64,000 bases of DNA from Comamonadaceae bacterium. GTDB lineage: Bacteria > Pseudomonadota > Gammaproteobacteria > Burkholderiales > Burkholderiaceae_C. Location of the stretch: positions 248,001 to 312,000 of the forward strand of contig JAIYAR010000013.1 of the NCBI GenBank assembly GCA_027488985.1, given 5' to 3'. The notes under the pieces are model-generated. The model did not search any database. It worked only from the letters and a program-made list of their open reading frames with translations, and was not told the DNA's origin. Both the position numbers and the translations under genes were made by a program. Shown piece by piece: positions 45,730-54,489 of this stretch; position 1 is the first letter of the stretch, and each line of letters begins with the position of its first letter.

Positions 45730-46644
45730 TCAGTCCACTGCAATCCGGGATTCTTCAGGGGCCACGGGCAATGCCGGGGTCATCATGTTGCCGCGCCCGA
45801 TGGCGCCACCGGGCATGGCACCAGGCGCCAGCACATACGCCGTACGGGAGCCCGACAGCACGTAGCCGTCGCCATAGGGGTTGAGCACGGGCTTGACGCC
45901 CACCACTTGCGGCACGGACATACCGGTGGGCGGCGGTGGTTTGAGCGCGGCGTAGAGCTCCGTCACGGTAGCGACGTAGTTCTGGGTTTCTTTGTAGTTG
46001 GGTACTTTGTTGCCTGCACGCTGGACAGCGCCCTCACCTGCGTTGTAAGAGGCAAGTGCCAAATCCGTGCGGCCAGGGAACATGTCGAGCAACAGACGCA
46101 GATAGCGCGCGCCAATGCTGACATTGATTTTGGGGTCCGCCAGCTTGGCTTCCACCGACATCCAGCGATCGCTGTCCACACCGAAGCGGCGTGCCGTATC
46201 GGGCATGACTTGCATGAGCCCGATCGCACCTTTGGGCGAAACGGCAGTGGGCTCAAAGCCGGATTCGGTGGTGACCAGCGCTTTGAGCAACTCGTAATCC
46301 AACCGGTACTTGCGCGCGGCCTCTTGCAGCAAAGGTTGGGCCTTGCGGTAGCGCGGGGAGTTGTCAAAGAATGCCACCAACTTTGGCGAGAGCTCGGGGG
46401 CATCCGGAACCACCACCTGCGGGGCAGCCGCATCAGCGCCTGGCTGCTGACCCCGAATGGAGGCGCGGAAAAACAACGTGTACCGCTCATCTACTTGCTC
46501 AGTGGCAAGGTGCGTTTTGCCCTGAGGGTCTACATAGACCCACACATCAGCTTTGGCATCAAAAGTGGTTGCAGCGCACATTAATAATGCGCAAGCAGCT
46601 ACTCTTTTGATAGCAAAACGGGGCATGGCGGCACGCAGGTGCAT
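45730..46644 (-). CDS. Soluble/periplasmic lytic transglycosylase (SLT domain)
   Basis: A 304-residue peptidoglycan-cleaving enzyme. The catalytic Glu is Glu127 in TTESGFEPTAVSPKGAIGLMQ, with the later ALASYNAGEGAV and YKETQNYV blocks of family 1 transglycosylases. A small DUF4124-like domain (VWVYVDPQGKTHLATEQ) precedes it. The signal peptide hydrophobic core, residues 10-25 (FAIKRVAACALLMCAA), is encoded by a repeat copy. The ATG overlaps the parE stop (TGATG), so the two are coupled. Gene order parE-slt-parC joins cell-wall turnover to chromosome decatenation. Confidence 0.92.
   Translation of the reverse strand: MHLRAAMPRFAIKRVAACALLMCAATTFDAKADVWVYVDPQGKTHLATEQVDERYTLFFRASIRGQQPGADAAAPQVVVPDAPELSPKLVAFFDNSPRYRKAQPLLQEAARKYRLDYELLKALVTTESGFEPTAVSPKGAIGLMQVMPDTARRFGVDSDRWMSVEAKLADPKINVSIGARYLRLLLDMFPGRTDLALASYNAGEGAVQRAGNKVPNYKETQNYVATVTELYAALKPPPPTGMSVPQVVGVKPVLNPYGDGYVLSGSRTAYVLAPGAMPGGAIGRGNMMTPALPVAPEESRIAVD
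46572..46617 (+). repeat. Palindromic repeat element, copy 11, inside transglycosylase signal peptide
   Basis: GCGC-N11-GCGC, then AAGCAGCTACTCTTTTGATAGC, runs antisense to the transglycosylase. Read on the minus strand it gives F-A-I-K-R-V-A-A-C-A-L-L-M-C-A-A: positively charged, then hydrophobic, which is the n- and h-region of the signal peptide. Confidence 0.85.
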
Positions 46645-48614
46645 CAGACGTCGATCTCTACCGAGTCGCCATGCAGCTCCATCAGCTCTCGCCGTGAGGC
46701 TGCTTCGCCTTTGCCCATGAGCTTGGTGATCAGCGCCTCGGTATCACCGAAGTTAATGGCGCCCAGCATCACCGGCAACAAGCGGCGGGTGTCTGGGTTC
46801 AGGGTGGTGTCCCACAGCTGCTCGGCATTCATTTCACCCAAGCCTTTGAAGCGGCTGATGGACCAGGCGCCTTCGCGCACGCCCTCTTTGCGCAGCTTGT
46901 CGAGGATGGCGGTGAGTTCGCCTTCGTCCAACGCATAGGCTTTGCTCGCGGGCTTTTTGCCACGGGCTGGCGCATCCACCCGGAACAGCGGTGGCCGGGC
47001 CACATACACATGGCCGGTTTCGATGAGCTTGGGGAAATGACGGAAGAACAGCGTGAGCAGCAGCACCTGGATGTGCGAGCCGTCCACGTCCGCATCGCTC
47101 AAGATGCAAACCTTGCCGTAGCGCAGGCCGCTCAGATCGGGCGTGTCGTTGGGGCCGTGCGGGTCCACCCCTATCGCGACCGAAATGTCGTGAATTTCGG
47201 TATTGGCAAAGAGGCGGTCGCGATCCACCTCCCAGGTGTTGAGCACCTTGCCGCGCAGGGGCAGGATGGCTTGGTTTTCTTTATCACGGCCCATTTTGGC
47301 GCTGCCGCCGGCGGAGTCACCCTCGACCAGAAACACTTCGTTGTAGGCAATGTCGCGACTCTCGCAGTCGGTGAGCTTGCCGGGCAACACGGCCACGCCG
47401 CTGCTCTTGCGCTTCTCCACCTTCTGCCCCGCCTTCTGGCGGGTCTGCGCAGCCTTGATGGCCAGCTCAGCCAGCTTCTTGCCGTAATCCACATGTTGGT
47501 TCAGCCACAGCTCCAGCGCGGGGCGGACAAAACTGCTCACCAGGCGCACCGCGTCGCGCGAGTTCAGCCGCTCCTTGATCTGGCCCTGGAACTGCGGGTC
47601 CAGCACCTTGGCGCTGAGCACATAGCTGGCGCGGGCGAAGACGTCTTCGGGCATGAGCTTCACGCCCTTGGGCAGCAGGCTGTGAAACTCGATAAAGCTT
47701 TTGACGGCCTGGAACAAACCATCGCGCAAGCCACTTTCGTGGGTGCCGCCTGCGCTGGTGGGGATCAGGTTCACGTAGCTCTCGCGTACCGGAGCACCGT
47801 CTTCAGTGAAGGCCACGCACCAGGTAGCGCCCTCGCCTTCGGCAAAGGTGTCGTTATTGCCATCAGCAAAGCCTTCGCCGTCAAACATGGGGATGACGGG
47901 GTCGGCGCTCAGGGTCTGGCCCAAATAGTCTTTGAGGCCGCCCTTGTAGAGCCAGTTCTGGTTTTCCTTGGTTTTCTCGTTTACTAGCGTCACGCTCACG
48001 CCGGGCATCAGCACCGCCTTGCTGCGCAGCAGGTGGGTCAGCTCGCCCATGGGCAGGACGGCGGATTCAAAGTACTTGGCGTCGGGCCACACGCGCACTG
48101 TGGTGCCCTGCTTGCGGTCGCCGTCACCGGCTTTTCGCACTTGCAGGGCTTCGGTCACGTCGCCACCCTCAAACACCAGGTAGGCGACCGAGCCTTCGCG
48201 GTAGCTGGTGGCCTCCAGTCGCTTGCCCAGCGCGTTGGTCACCGACACACCCACGCCGTGCAAGCCACCGGAGAAGCTGTAGGCACCGCCCTTGCCCTTG
48301 TCAAACTTGCCGCCCGCATGCAGGCGGGTGAACACCAGCTCAATGACAGGAGCGTTTTCTTCCGGATGCATGCCGAAGGGAATGCCCCGGCCATCGTCTT
48401 CCACACTGACGGAACCGTCGGCGTGCAGGGTGACTTTGATTTTCTTGCCGTGGCCGGCCAAGGCTTCGTCGGCGGCGTTGTCCAGCACTTCCTGGATGAT
48501 GTGCAGAGGGTTATCAGTGCGGGTGTACATGCCCGGGCGCTGTTTGACGGGCTCCAGGCCCTTGAGCACGCGGATCGACGATTCAGAATATTCGGGGGTG
48601 GGTTTGACAGCCAT
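46644..48614 (-). CDS. parE: DNA topoisomerase IV subunit B
   Basis: A 656-residue ATPase subunit of topoisomerase IV. GHKL ATP-binding motifs are visible (EVLDNAADEALAGHG, DDGRGIPFGMHPE, GGLHGVGVSVTNALG). The TOPRIM metal site is EGDSAGGSAKMGRD with the later DADVDGSHI. The start at 48614 (MAVKPTPEYSE) is set by homology; the frame runs up to 48719. It is the first gene of parE-slt-parC and ends in a TGATG overlap with the transglycosylase. Confidence 0.96.
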   Translation of the reverse strand: MAVKPTPEYSESSIRVLKGLEPVKQRPGMYTRTDNPLHIIQEVLDNAADEALAGHGKKIKVTLHADGSVSVEDDGRGIPFGMHPEENAPVIELVFTRLHAGGKFDKGKGGAYSFSGGLHGVGVSVTNALGKRLEATSYREGSVAYLVFEGGDVTEALQVRKAGDGDRKQGTTVRVWPDAKYFESAVLPMGELTHLLRSKAVLMPGVSVTLVNEKTKENQNWLYKGGLKDYLGQTLSADPVIPMFDGEGFADGNNDTFAEGEGATWCVAFTEDGAPVRESYVNLIPTSAGGTHESGLRDGLFQAVKSFIEFHSLLPKGVKLMPEDVFARASYVLSAKVLDPQFQGQIKERLNSRDAVRLVSSFVRPALELWLNQHVDYGKKLAELAIKAAQTRQKAGQKVEKRKSSGVAVLPGKLTDCESRDIAYNEVFLVEGDSAGGSAKMGRDKENQAILPLRGKVLNTWEVDRDRLFANTEIHDISVAIGVDPHGPNDTPDLSGLRYGKVCILSDADVDGSHIQVLLLTLFFRHFPKLIETGHVYVARPPLFRVDAPARGKKPASKAYALDEGELTAILDKLRKEGVREGAWSISRFKGLGEMNAEQLWDTTLNPDTRRLLPVMLGAINFGDTEALITKLMGKGEAASRRELMELHGDSVEIDV

Positions 48615-48648
48615 AGCGGCGGATTGTAGGGGAACTGCGGCAATCCAC

Positions 48649-48662
48649 TGTATATGCATACA
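48649..48662. promoter_or_regulatory. Inverted repeat in parE/MFS divergent spacer
   Basis: TGTAT-ATGC-ATACA is a perfect five-base-arm dyad 35 bp before the parE ATG and about 90 bp before the MFS start. The AT-rich block in an otherwise GC-rich spacer is a likely promoter zone. Specific binding is not supported. Confidence 0.3.
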
Positions 48663-48751
48663 TACAAATGCCCATAGCCGGGTCTGATGCAAGTCTTGAA
48701 CCTGTCCCGCCCGCTGCAAACGATTGCCTCGAAACTGGCTACATTTGAAGG

Positions 48752-49966
48752 ATGAGTTCGACCTCCCAACCCCTCTCGATCACCCAGGTACTGGTGTGTG
48801 GCGCCACGATCGTCACGCTGTCCATGGGTATACGCCACGGTTTCGGTCTGTGGCTGCAGCCCATCACCCAAGCCCAGGGCTGGACGCGTGAGACCTTTGC
48901 GTTTGCCATCGCCATCCAGAACCTGGCTTGGGGTTTGAGCGGCATTTTTGCGGGCATGGTGGCGGACCGGTACGGGGCTTTCCGGGTCATCATCATCGGT
49001 GCGCTGTTGTATGCGTTGGGCTTGTGCGGCATGGCGCTGGCAACATCGCCACTGATGTTCACCCTCGCGACCGGCGCCCTGATCGGCATGGCACAGGCGG
49101 GCACAACGTATGCCGTGATTTACGGCGTGATCGGGCGCAATGTGCCCGCAGAAAAGCGATCCTGGGCTATGGGCGTTGCAGCGGCGGCAGGCTCGTTCGG
49201 ACAATTCTTGATGGTGCCGACCGAAGGCTTTCTCATCAGTCAACTCGGCTGGCAAGAGGCCCTGCTGGTGCTGGCAGCGGCCACCTTGCTGATGATTCCA
49301 TTGGCACGCGGGCTGAAAGAATCGACATTCGGCGGCTCCGGTGCCCCGGTGCGACAGCAAAGCATAGGCCAGGCGCTGCGCGAGGCTTTCAAATACCCCA
49401 GCTTTCAGTTGCTGATGGCGGGTTACTTTGTGTGCGGCTTTCAGGTGGTTTTTATCGGAGTTCACATGCCCAGTTACCTGAAAGACAAGGGCCTGTCGCC
49501 CCAGGTGGCGAGCTATGCGCTGGCCTTGATCGGCCTCTTTAATGTGTTCGGCACCTATGCGGCCGGCGTGCTGGGCCAGAAAATGCCTAAGAAGTACATC
49601 TTGGCTTTCATTTACTTTGCGCGGGCGATTGCTATCAGTGTGTTTTTGCTGGTGCCCATATCCCCCATGAGCGTGTATGTGTTTTCGTCAGTGATGGGCC
49701 TGCTGTGGCTCTCCACGATTCCCCCCACAAATGCCACCATCGCCCAGATCTTCGGTGTGGCGCATTTGTCGATGCTGGGGGGCTTTGTGTTCTTCAGCCA
49801 TCAGATCGGATCCTTCATGGGGGTGTGGCTGGGTGGCTACTTGTATGACCGCACGGGAAGCTATGACATCGTCTGGTACATCGCCATTGCGCTGGGCGTT
49901 GCGGCTGCGCTGGTGAACCTGCCGGTGCGCGAAGCACCTATTACGCGCGCACCCCAAGCCGCGTAA
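48752..49966 (+). CDS. Major facilitator superfamily transporter
   Basis: A 404-residue inner-membrane transporter with twelve hydrophobic segments. The MFS loop 2-3 signature is GMVADRYGAFRV, with its counterpart around GVLGQKMPKKYI. MGIRHGFGLWLQPITQAQGWTRETF resembles monocarboxylate and oxalate/formate-type MFS carriers. The substrate is not readable. It is divergent from parE; a 39-residue gene follows by 11 bp. Confidence 0.92.
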   Translation: MSSTSQPLSITQVLVCGATIVTLSMGIRHGFGLWLQPITQAQGWTRETFAFAIAIQNLAWGLSGIFAGMVADRYGAFRVIIIGALLYALGLCGMALATSPLMFTLATGALIGMAQAGTTYAVIYGVIGRNVPAEKRSWAMGVAAAAGSFGQFLMVPTEGFLISQLGWQEALLVLAAATLLMIPLARGLKESTFGGSGAPVRQQSIGQALREAFKYPSFQLLMAGYFVCGFQVVFIGVHMPSYLKDKGLSPQVASYALALIGLFNVFGTYAAGVLGQKMPKKYILAFIYFARAIAISVFLLVPISPMSVYVFSSVMGLLWLSTIPPTNATIAQIFGVAHLSMLGGFVFFSHQIGSFMGVWLGGYLYDRTGSYDIVWYIAIALGVAAALVNLPVREAPITRAPQAA

Positions 49967-49977
49967 GGACCCCTGAC

Positions 49978-50097
49978 ATGCTGAAGAAAACTGCAATCAC
50001 AATGGCCCTGTGCTTGTTGATGACCGCTGTCTTTTCCTTGTATGCCCAGCCGGATTTCATGATGCAAATGGCCAATCAGGTCTGGGCCTGCTTTTAG
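49978..50097 (+). CDS. Small secreted or membrane-anchored protein
   Basis: A 39-residue open frame beginning MLKKTAITMALCLLMTAVFSLYA, which is either a signal peptide or a single membrane anchor, and ending QPDFMMQMANQVWACF. The ATG is 11 bp after the MFS stop and the TAG is 11 bp before the SDR start, so it sits inside a tight gene string. A near-Shine-Dalgarno GTAAGGACC precedes it. I do not recognise a named family; the W-A-C-F end looks like a conserved element. Confidence 0.6.
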   Translation: MLKKTAITMALCLLMTAVFSLYAQPDFMMQMANQVWACF

Positions 50098-50108
50098 TCT
50101 GTCGTGCT

Positions 50109-50933
50109 ATGACCCCAAACACACCTGTCACCATCATCACCGGCGCTTCTGAAGGCATTGGAGCCGAACTTGCGCGTCAATTGGCAACGCGCCACGGTGC
50201 GGGCTTGAACCTCGTATTGGCGGCCCGTAAACGTGAAGCGCTGGAGGCGGTGGCAGACCTCTGTCGCGCCAAGGGCAGCCAGGTTCTCGTGGTGCCCACC
50301 GATGTGTCCGTGGAAGCTCAGTGCCGCAGCCTGATTCAGGCAACTCTTGATGACTTCGGGCGCGTCGACACCCTGGTGAACAACGCCGGCATCTCTGCCC
50401 AAGCCCTGTTTCAGGAGGTGGATGCCCAAGACCTGCATTGGTACGAAGACCTCATGCGCGTCAATCTATGGGGCAGTGTGTGGTGTACCCATGCTGCGTT
50501 GCCACATATTAGAAAGACCCAAGGGCGTATCGTGGCGGTGTCGTCTCTGGCGGGCTTGATTGGTGTGCCCGGGCGTACTGCGTACAGCGCTTCCAAGTTT
50601 GCAATGACCGGCTTTTTTGAGGCACTGAGAGCAGAGCTTAAGCCCTCTGGCGTCAGCGTGACAACGGCCTTCCCAGGCGTAGTCCTGACCGAGATCCGTG
50701 CGCACGGCCTGAACGCAAAGGGTGAGGTAGCCGGCTCCAGCGGCCTCAAAGAAGACAAGGCCATGACCGTAGCGGAGTGCGCCTATTTGATTGCCACCGG
50801 CATGCAAAAGCGCCAACGCGAAGTGGTGATGACCCCCCAAGGAAAGCTCGGACGATTTATCAAGCTCCTGTTGCCCGGGGTCGTGGAAAACATGGCCATG
50901 GCAGCACTCAAAGACGAAGTGAAGCCCAAGTGA
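50109..50933 (+). CDS. Short-chain dehydrogenase/reductase
   Basis: A 274-residue classical SDR. Cofactor motif TGASEGIG (11-18), NNAG (91-94), catalytic Ser at about 146 and Tyr159/Lys163 in AYSASK. The C-terminal tail carries a hydrophobic stretch (IKLLLPGVVENMAMAAL), hinting at membrane association. The start at 50109 is chosen; the frame runs upstream through the 39-residue gene. The stop overlaps the methyltransferase GTG start (GTGA). The substrate is unknown. Confidence 0.91.
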   Translation: MTPNTPVTIITGASEGIGAELARQLATRHGAGLNLVLAARKREALEAVADLCRAKGSQVLVVPTDVSVEAQCRSLIQATLDDFGRVDTLVNNAGISAQALFQEVDAQDLHWYEDLMRVNLWGSVWCTHAALPHIRKTQGRIVAVSSLAGLIGVPGRTAYSASKFAMTGFFEALRAELKPSGVSVTTAFPGVVLTEIRAHGLNAKGEVAGSSGLKEDKAMTVAECAYLIATGMQKRQREVVMTPQGKLGRFIKLLLPGVVENMAMAALKDEVKPK

Positions 50934-51511
50934 TACCGGCACCACACCCGCAGTTGTCTGCACCTTCACCCTGGGTTCAACGCTGGAGCCATCTCATCCC
51001 CTCAGGCGCCTCGGTTCTGGACGTGGCCTGCGGGAGTGGGCGCCACCTCCATTGGTTTTCCGGGCGCGGCTGCAAAGTCACCGGAGTCGACCGGGATATT
51101 GAAAATGCGCGCCAGCTCTCGCCCATTGCCAGACTGGTGCAGGCCGACATTGAGAACGGACCCTGGCCCCTGATGAACGGTGCGAATTCCGCACCCGAGT
51201 TATTTGATGCGATTGTGGTGACCAATTACCTCTGGCGGCCCCTGATGGACACTCTCTTGGCAAGTCTGGCGCCCGGTGGAGTCTTGCTATATGAAACGTT
51301 TGCGGTGGGCAATGAAACGGTAGGGCGCCCTGCCCGACCGGACTTTTTGCTGAACGCTGGCGAGCTGCTGCACATTTGCCGCGATTTACACATCGTGGCC
51401 TATGAAAACGGATTTTTGGATCGACCCGACCGCTTTGTACAGCGCATCGCGGCAATAAAGAACTTTACCCCCGGTGCACACAATGACGCCCCAGCGCGTT
51501 ATGCACTCTAG
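50930..51511 (+). CDS. Class I SAM-dependent methyltransferase
   Basis: A 193-residue methyltransferase with motif I VLDVACGSGRHLHWFSGRG (about 29-47), the acidic VDRD after beta-2, and DAIVVTNYLWRP as motif IV. The start is GTG overlapping the SDR stop, so the two are translationally coupled. A tellurite-resistance TehB-like relationship is possible from the short, cap-free fold. The acceptor is unknown. Confidence 0.88.
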   Translation: MIPAPHPQLSAPSPWVQRWSHLIPSGASVLDVACGSGRHLHWFSGRGCKVTGVDRDIENARQLSPIARLVQADIENGPWPLMNGANSAPELFDAIVVTNYLWRPLMDTLLASLAPGGVLLYETFAVGNETVGRPARPDFLLNAGELLHICRDLHIVAYENGFLDRPDRFVQRIAAIKNFTPGAHNDAPARYAL

Positions 51512-51544
51512 TTAAAATGTTTGTTTACTGAATCAACACTCGAC

Positions 51545-52441
51545 ATGAACGCTTCTAAAGGTCCAATCCGGGGCAGCATCGTAGCCCTTATCACTCCGAT
51601 GCTTGATGACGGCTCCGTCGATTACCCCGCGCTGCGCAAACTGATCGACTGGCATATTGCAGAGGGCACCGATTGCATTGGCGTGGTGGGTACCACTGGA
51701 GAGTCTCCCACCGTCAGTGTAGAAGAGCATTGCGAAATCATCCGGGTCTCGGTAGAGCAGTCCGCTGGTCGGGTACCGATCATGGCCGGCTGCGGCGGCA
51801 ACTCCACCCGTGAGGCTATTGCTTTGGCCAAATTTGCAAAGCAAGTGGGTGCCGACTGCCAATTGCAAGTCGTGCCGTACTACAACAAGCCTACCCAGGA
51901 AGGCCAATTCCAACACTTCAAGGCGATTGCGGAAGCGACCGGCGACCTGCCCATCGTGCTTTACAACGTCCCCGGACGTTCTGTGGCAGACATGGCCCAT
52001 GACACCGTGCTGCGCCTGACCCAGGTGCCAGGTATCGTAGGCATCAAGGAAGCCACCGGCAACATCGAACGCGCGCAATGGTTGATCAAGGATGCACCCA
52101 AAGCATTCTCCATCTACAGCGGCGACGATCCAACCGCGGTGGCATTGATGTTGTGCGGCGGTCATGGCAACGTGAGCGTGACCGCTAACGTAGCTCCGCG
52201 TCTGATGCACGAGCTGTGCGAAGCAGCCATTGCCGGCGACGTGGCACGGGCCATGGACATCCAATTGAAACTTTTGCCTGTTCACAAGGCTCTATTCGTC
52301 GAGTCCAACCCGATCCCGGTGAAGTGGGCTGTGTCGCGCATGGGCTTGAGCAAGCCTGCGCTGAGACTGCCTTTAACGCCGTTGACTGATGCGAGCCAAC
52401 AGGTTCTTGAGCGTGCCATGCAGTCCGCCGGACTGATTTGA
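51545..52441 (+). CDS. dapA: 4-hydroxy-tetrahydrodipicolinate synthase
   Basis: A 298-residue class I aldolase that condenses pyruvate with aspartate semialdehyde, the entry to diaminopimelate and lysine. The Schiff-base lysine is Lys168 in [11 protein letters not shown]; Thr51 (GTTGESPT) and Tyr140 (VLYNVPGR) complete the proton relay. The start is ATG 51545; a TTG at 51521 is in frame but less likely. It is followed by bamC, the usual dapA-bamC order. Confidence 0.97.
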   Translation: MNASKGPIRGSIVALITPMLDDGSVDYPALRKLIDWHIAEGTDCIGVVGTTGESPTVSVEEHCEIIRVSVEQSAGRVPIMAGCGGNSTREAIALAKFAKQVGADCQLQVVPYYNKPTQEGQFQHFKAIAEATGDLPIVLYNVPGRSVADMAHDTVLRLTQVPGIVGIKEATGNIERAQWLIKDAPKAFSIYSGDDPTAVALMLCGGHGNVSVTANVAPRLMHELCEAAIAGDVARAMDIQLKLLPVHKALFVESNPIPVKWAVSRMGLSKPALRLPLTPLTDASQQVLERAMQSAGLI

Positions 52442-52467
52442 GCAGCCGACCTTTTTTGAGGATTTCC

Positions 52468-53550
52468 GTGAATTCCATTTCCAAAGTAATTTTGCTCGGT
52501 GCGACCTTGGCCCTAGGGGCCTGCTCCGTTCTCGAGACTGACAAAGTGGACTACCGCTCGGCAGCTAAAGCTCCCAAGCTCGACGTGCCGCCAGACCTGA
52601 CCCAGCTGAGCAAGGAAACGCCCTATAGCGTAGTGGGTGGTGCAGTATCCGCAAACGCGTCCAAGGCAGGGCAGGTGGAGACCTCAAAAACGGCAATTGC
52701 CGCGGTCGCTGTCGGTGACGTGCGGATTGAGCGTGCGGGTAACCAGCGTTGGCTGGTGGTGAACCGTCCTGCAGAAAAACTGTGGGAGCCCGTCAAAGAC
52801 TTCTGGCAGGAAAACGGATTCTTGCTTGCCATGGATCAAGACAAGCTGGGCATCATGGAAACCGACTGGGCTGAAAACCGCGCCAAGATTCCACAAGATT
52901 TCATCCGGGCTTCTTTGGGTAAATTGCTGGATTCCTTCTACTCGACCCCGGAGCGGGACAAGTTCCGTACCCGCCTAGAGCGAGATGCGAATGGCAATAC
53001 AGAAATTTTCATCAGCCACCGCGGCATGGCGGAGGTTTACACCGCGGAACGTACCAACCAAACCGTGTGGCAGCCGCGCCCGGCAGACCCCGAGTTAGAA
53101 GCCGAGTTTTTGCGCAGACTGATGGTAAAGCTGGGTGTATCCCAAGAGCAGTCCAAAGCCTTGGTTGCCAATAGCACCCCGAAACCTGTCGCGGTCGTGG
53201 GCAACGTGAATGGCCAACCCGTGGTGCAGCTTGAAGAAGGCTTCGATCGTGCTTGGCGCCGTACCGGCCTGGCGTTGGACCGGACCGGATTCACGGTGGA
53301 AGACCGGGACCGCAAACTAGGCGTCTATTTTGTGCGCTACCAGAACCTGACATCCGAGAATTCGGAACCTGGTTTCTTCAGCAAGATGTTCAGCGGCTCC
53401 AAAAAAGCCAACGAAGCCACCAAATACCGCATCGCCGTTCGCAGCGAGGGCGAAAAATCTACCGTCAGCGTGCTGGATGCAGAAGGCAACGCCGAAAGCT
53501 CGGCGACCGCTCAACGCATCGTCAAGGTGATTGCGGACGACATCAAGTAA
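52468..53550 (+). CDS. bamC: Outer-membrane assembly lipoprotein BamC
   Basis: A 360-residue lipoprotein of the BAM complex that folds beta-barrels into the outer membrane. The lipobox is LALGACS with Cys19. The unstructured N-terminus after the Cys (VDYRSAAKAPKLDVPPDLTQ) binds BamD in the known complex. Two helix-grip domains follow. The start is GTG with GAGGA at proper spacing; the frame also contains an upstream TTG. A bidirectional terminator follows. Confidence 0.93.
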   Translation: MNSISKVILLGATLALGACSVLETDKVDYRSAAKAPKLDVPPDLTQLSKETPYSVVGGAVSANASKAGQVETSKTAIAAVAVGDVRIERAGNQRWLVVNRPAEKLWEPVKDFWQENGFLLAMDQDKLGIMETDWAENRAKIPQDFIRASLGKLLDSFYSTPERDKFRTRLERDANGNTEIFISHRGMAEVYTAERTNQTVWQPRPADPELEAEFLRRLMVKLGVSQEQSKALVANSTPKPVAVVGNVNGQPVVQLEEGFDRAWRRTGLALDRTGFTVEDRDRKLGVYFVRYQNLTSENSEPGFFSKMFSGSKKANEATKYRIAVRSEGEKSTVSVLDAEGNAESSATAQRIVKVIADDIK

Positions 53551-53589
53551 CACCAACTGCGTCAGCCAACGAATAGCGCTGATGCAGGG

Positions 53590-53626
53590 ACGAAAAAAAA
53601 CCACCTTGCGGTGGTTTTTTTTTCGT
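53590..53626. terminator. Bidirectional rho-independent terminator
   Basis: ACG, eight A residues and CCACC pair with GGTGG, nine T residues and CGT around a TTGC loop. It lies 40 bp after bamC and 12 bp before the stop of the convergent lipoprotein, so it can end both transcripts. Confidence 0.92.
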
Positions 53627-53637
53627 CTGCAAGCAGA

Positions 53638-53832
53638 TTACTGCTTTGCTGGCTCGGAAGCAGCAGCTGCGGGAGCAGCAGGAGCAGCTGCGTCAGCAGC
53701 AGGAGCGGAAGCAGCGGCAGCAGGAGCTTCAACTGCAGGAGCGGCGGCGGGAGCAGCAGCTTCTTCTTTTTTACCGCAAGCAGCCAGGGCAGCGGCAGCG
53801 ATCAGAGCTGCCAAAACGAGAGACTTGTTCAT
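53638..53832 (-). CDS. Small Ala/Pro-rich lipoprotein
   Basis: A 64-residue protein with a lipoprotein signal (MNKSLVLAALIAAAALAACG, Cys19) and a low-complexity Ala/Pro/Glu tail (KKEEAAAPAAAPAVEAPAAA). It is probably tethered to the inner face of the outer membrane. No domain is recognised; such tails can act as spacers. The start at 53832 is chosen since the longer frame lacks the signal at its N-terminus. It converges on bamC across a shared terminator. Confidence 0.75.
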   Translation of the reverse strand: MNKSLVLAALIAAAALAACGKKEEAAAPAAAPAVEAPAAAASAPAADAAAPAAPAAAASEPAKQ

Positions 53833-53988
53833 TTTTAAAGACTTCAGTGAGTTAACGAAACAATTTCCGGAAATTGTCTGGGTAGCAAGCCGCCCAGCCC
53901 TGACGAAAAGCATTCGGTCTCTTTCCACCAGAGCTTGAAATTATACAAGACCCAAATCAGTGCATGAGGGTAAACCCCTCTTGAAGGA

Positions 53989-54489
53989 CTAAAGCCCCAA
54001 CGTAGTGGCTGGAAACCCTGGCGAACTTTGACGGTTACACTCGTCTAACAATTCTGTCAATTCGACTCGCCCGCGAGGCTCCTTGCCACAAATGCCAATA
54101 GAGCGAGTAGTTTCGCGCCTGTGCAAAAACCACTCAGGGCCTACCAATGCGCTAGGCATTTCGCTGTCGTCCAGATGCCTCACAACTCGGCAATCTACCA
54201 AGTGACTCCATATACCGCGCCATTGGACAAACCTGGGATGCAAGAGGGTGACCTGGTTGTAACGCTTCGCAATCATCGTTAGTCTGCGCCCCGGCCCCGC
54301 CCAGGCATTCAAAGCCTCAACAACAGCTTTTTCACGCAAAGGCCAGTCTTGAAAGTCGACATCACTCCACACCATGTGAGGCCACTTTTGAACAGCAGCA
54401 GCGGCTAAGAAATCCCGGATGCGCTGGGCAAATTCCGAAGGTCCGGAAAAAACGCCTCCGGTTAGTGCGGCAATTTCATTGGTCGACAT
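53989..54489 (-). CDS. Conserved hypothetical protein downstream of roxA
   Basis: A 166-residue protein of no assigned function. Conserved-looking blocks are WSDVDFQDWPLREKAVVEAL, GRRLTMIAKRYNQV and HPRFVQWRGIWSHLVDCR, which suggest a compact mixed fold; I have a tentative memory of a DUF of this pattern linked to the phospholipase D superfamily. No signal or membrane segment is seen. The start at 54489 overlaps the roxA end by 14 bp, so it is translated with roxA and may act with it. Confidence 0.75.
   Translation of the reverse strand: MSTNEIAALTGGVFSGPSEFAQRIRDFLAAAAVQKWPHMVWSDVDFQDWPLREKAVVEALNAWAGPGRRLTMIAKRYNQVTLLHPRFVQWRGIWSHLVDCRVVRHLDDSEMPSALVGPEWFLHRRETTRSIGICGKEPRGRVELTELLDECNRQSSPGFPATTLGL

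Noticed and set aside
48239..49465. 408-codon minus-strand frame across the parE/MFS divergent spacer
   Set aside because: It would run through the parE start, the divergent promoters and the MFS gene; composition is that of a shadow frame.
51512..51544. Lysine riboswitch before dapA
   Set aside because: The spacer is only 33 bp and lacks any of the multi-helix structure of that riboswitch.
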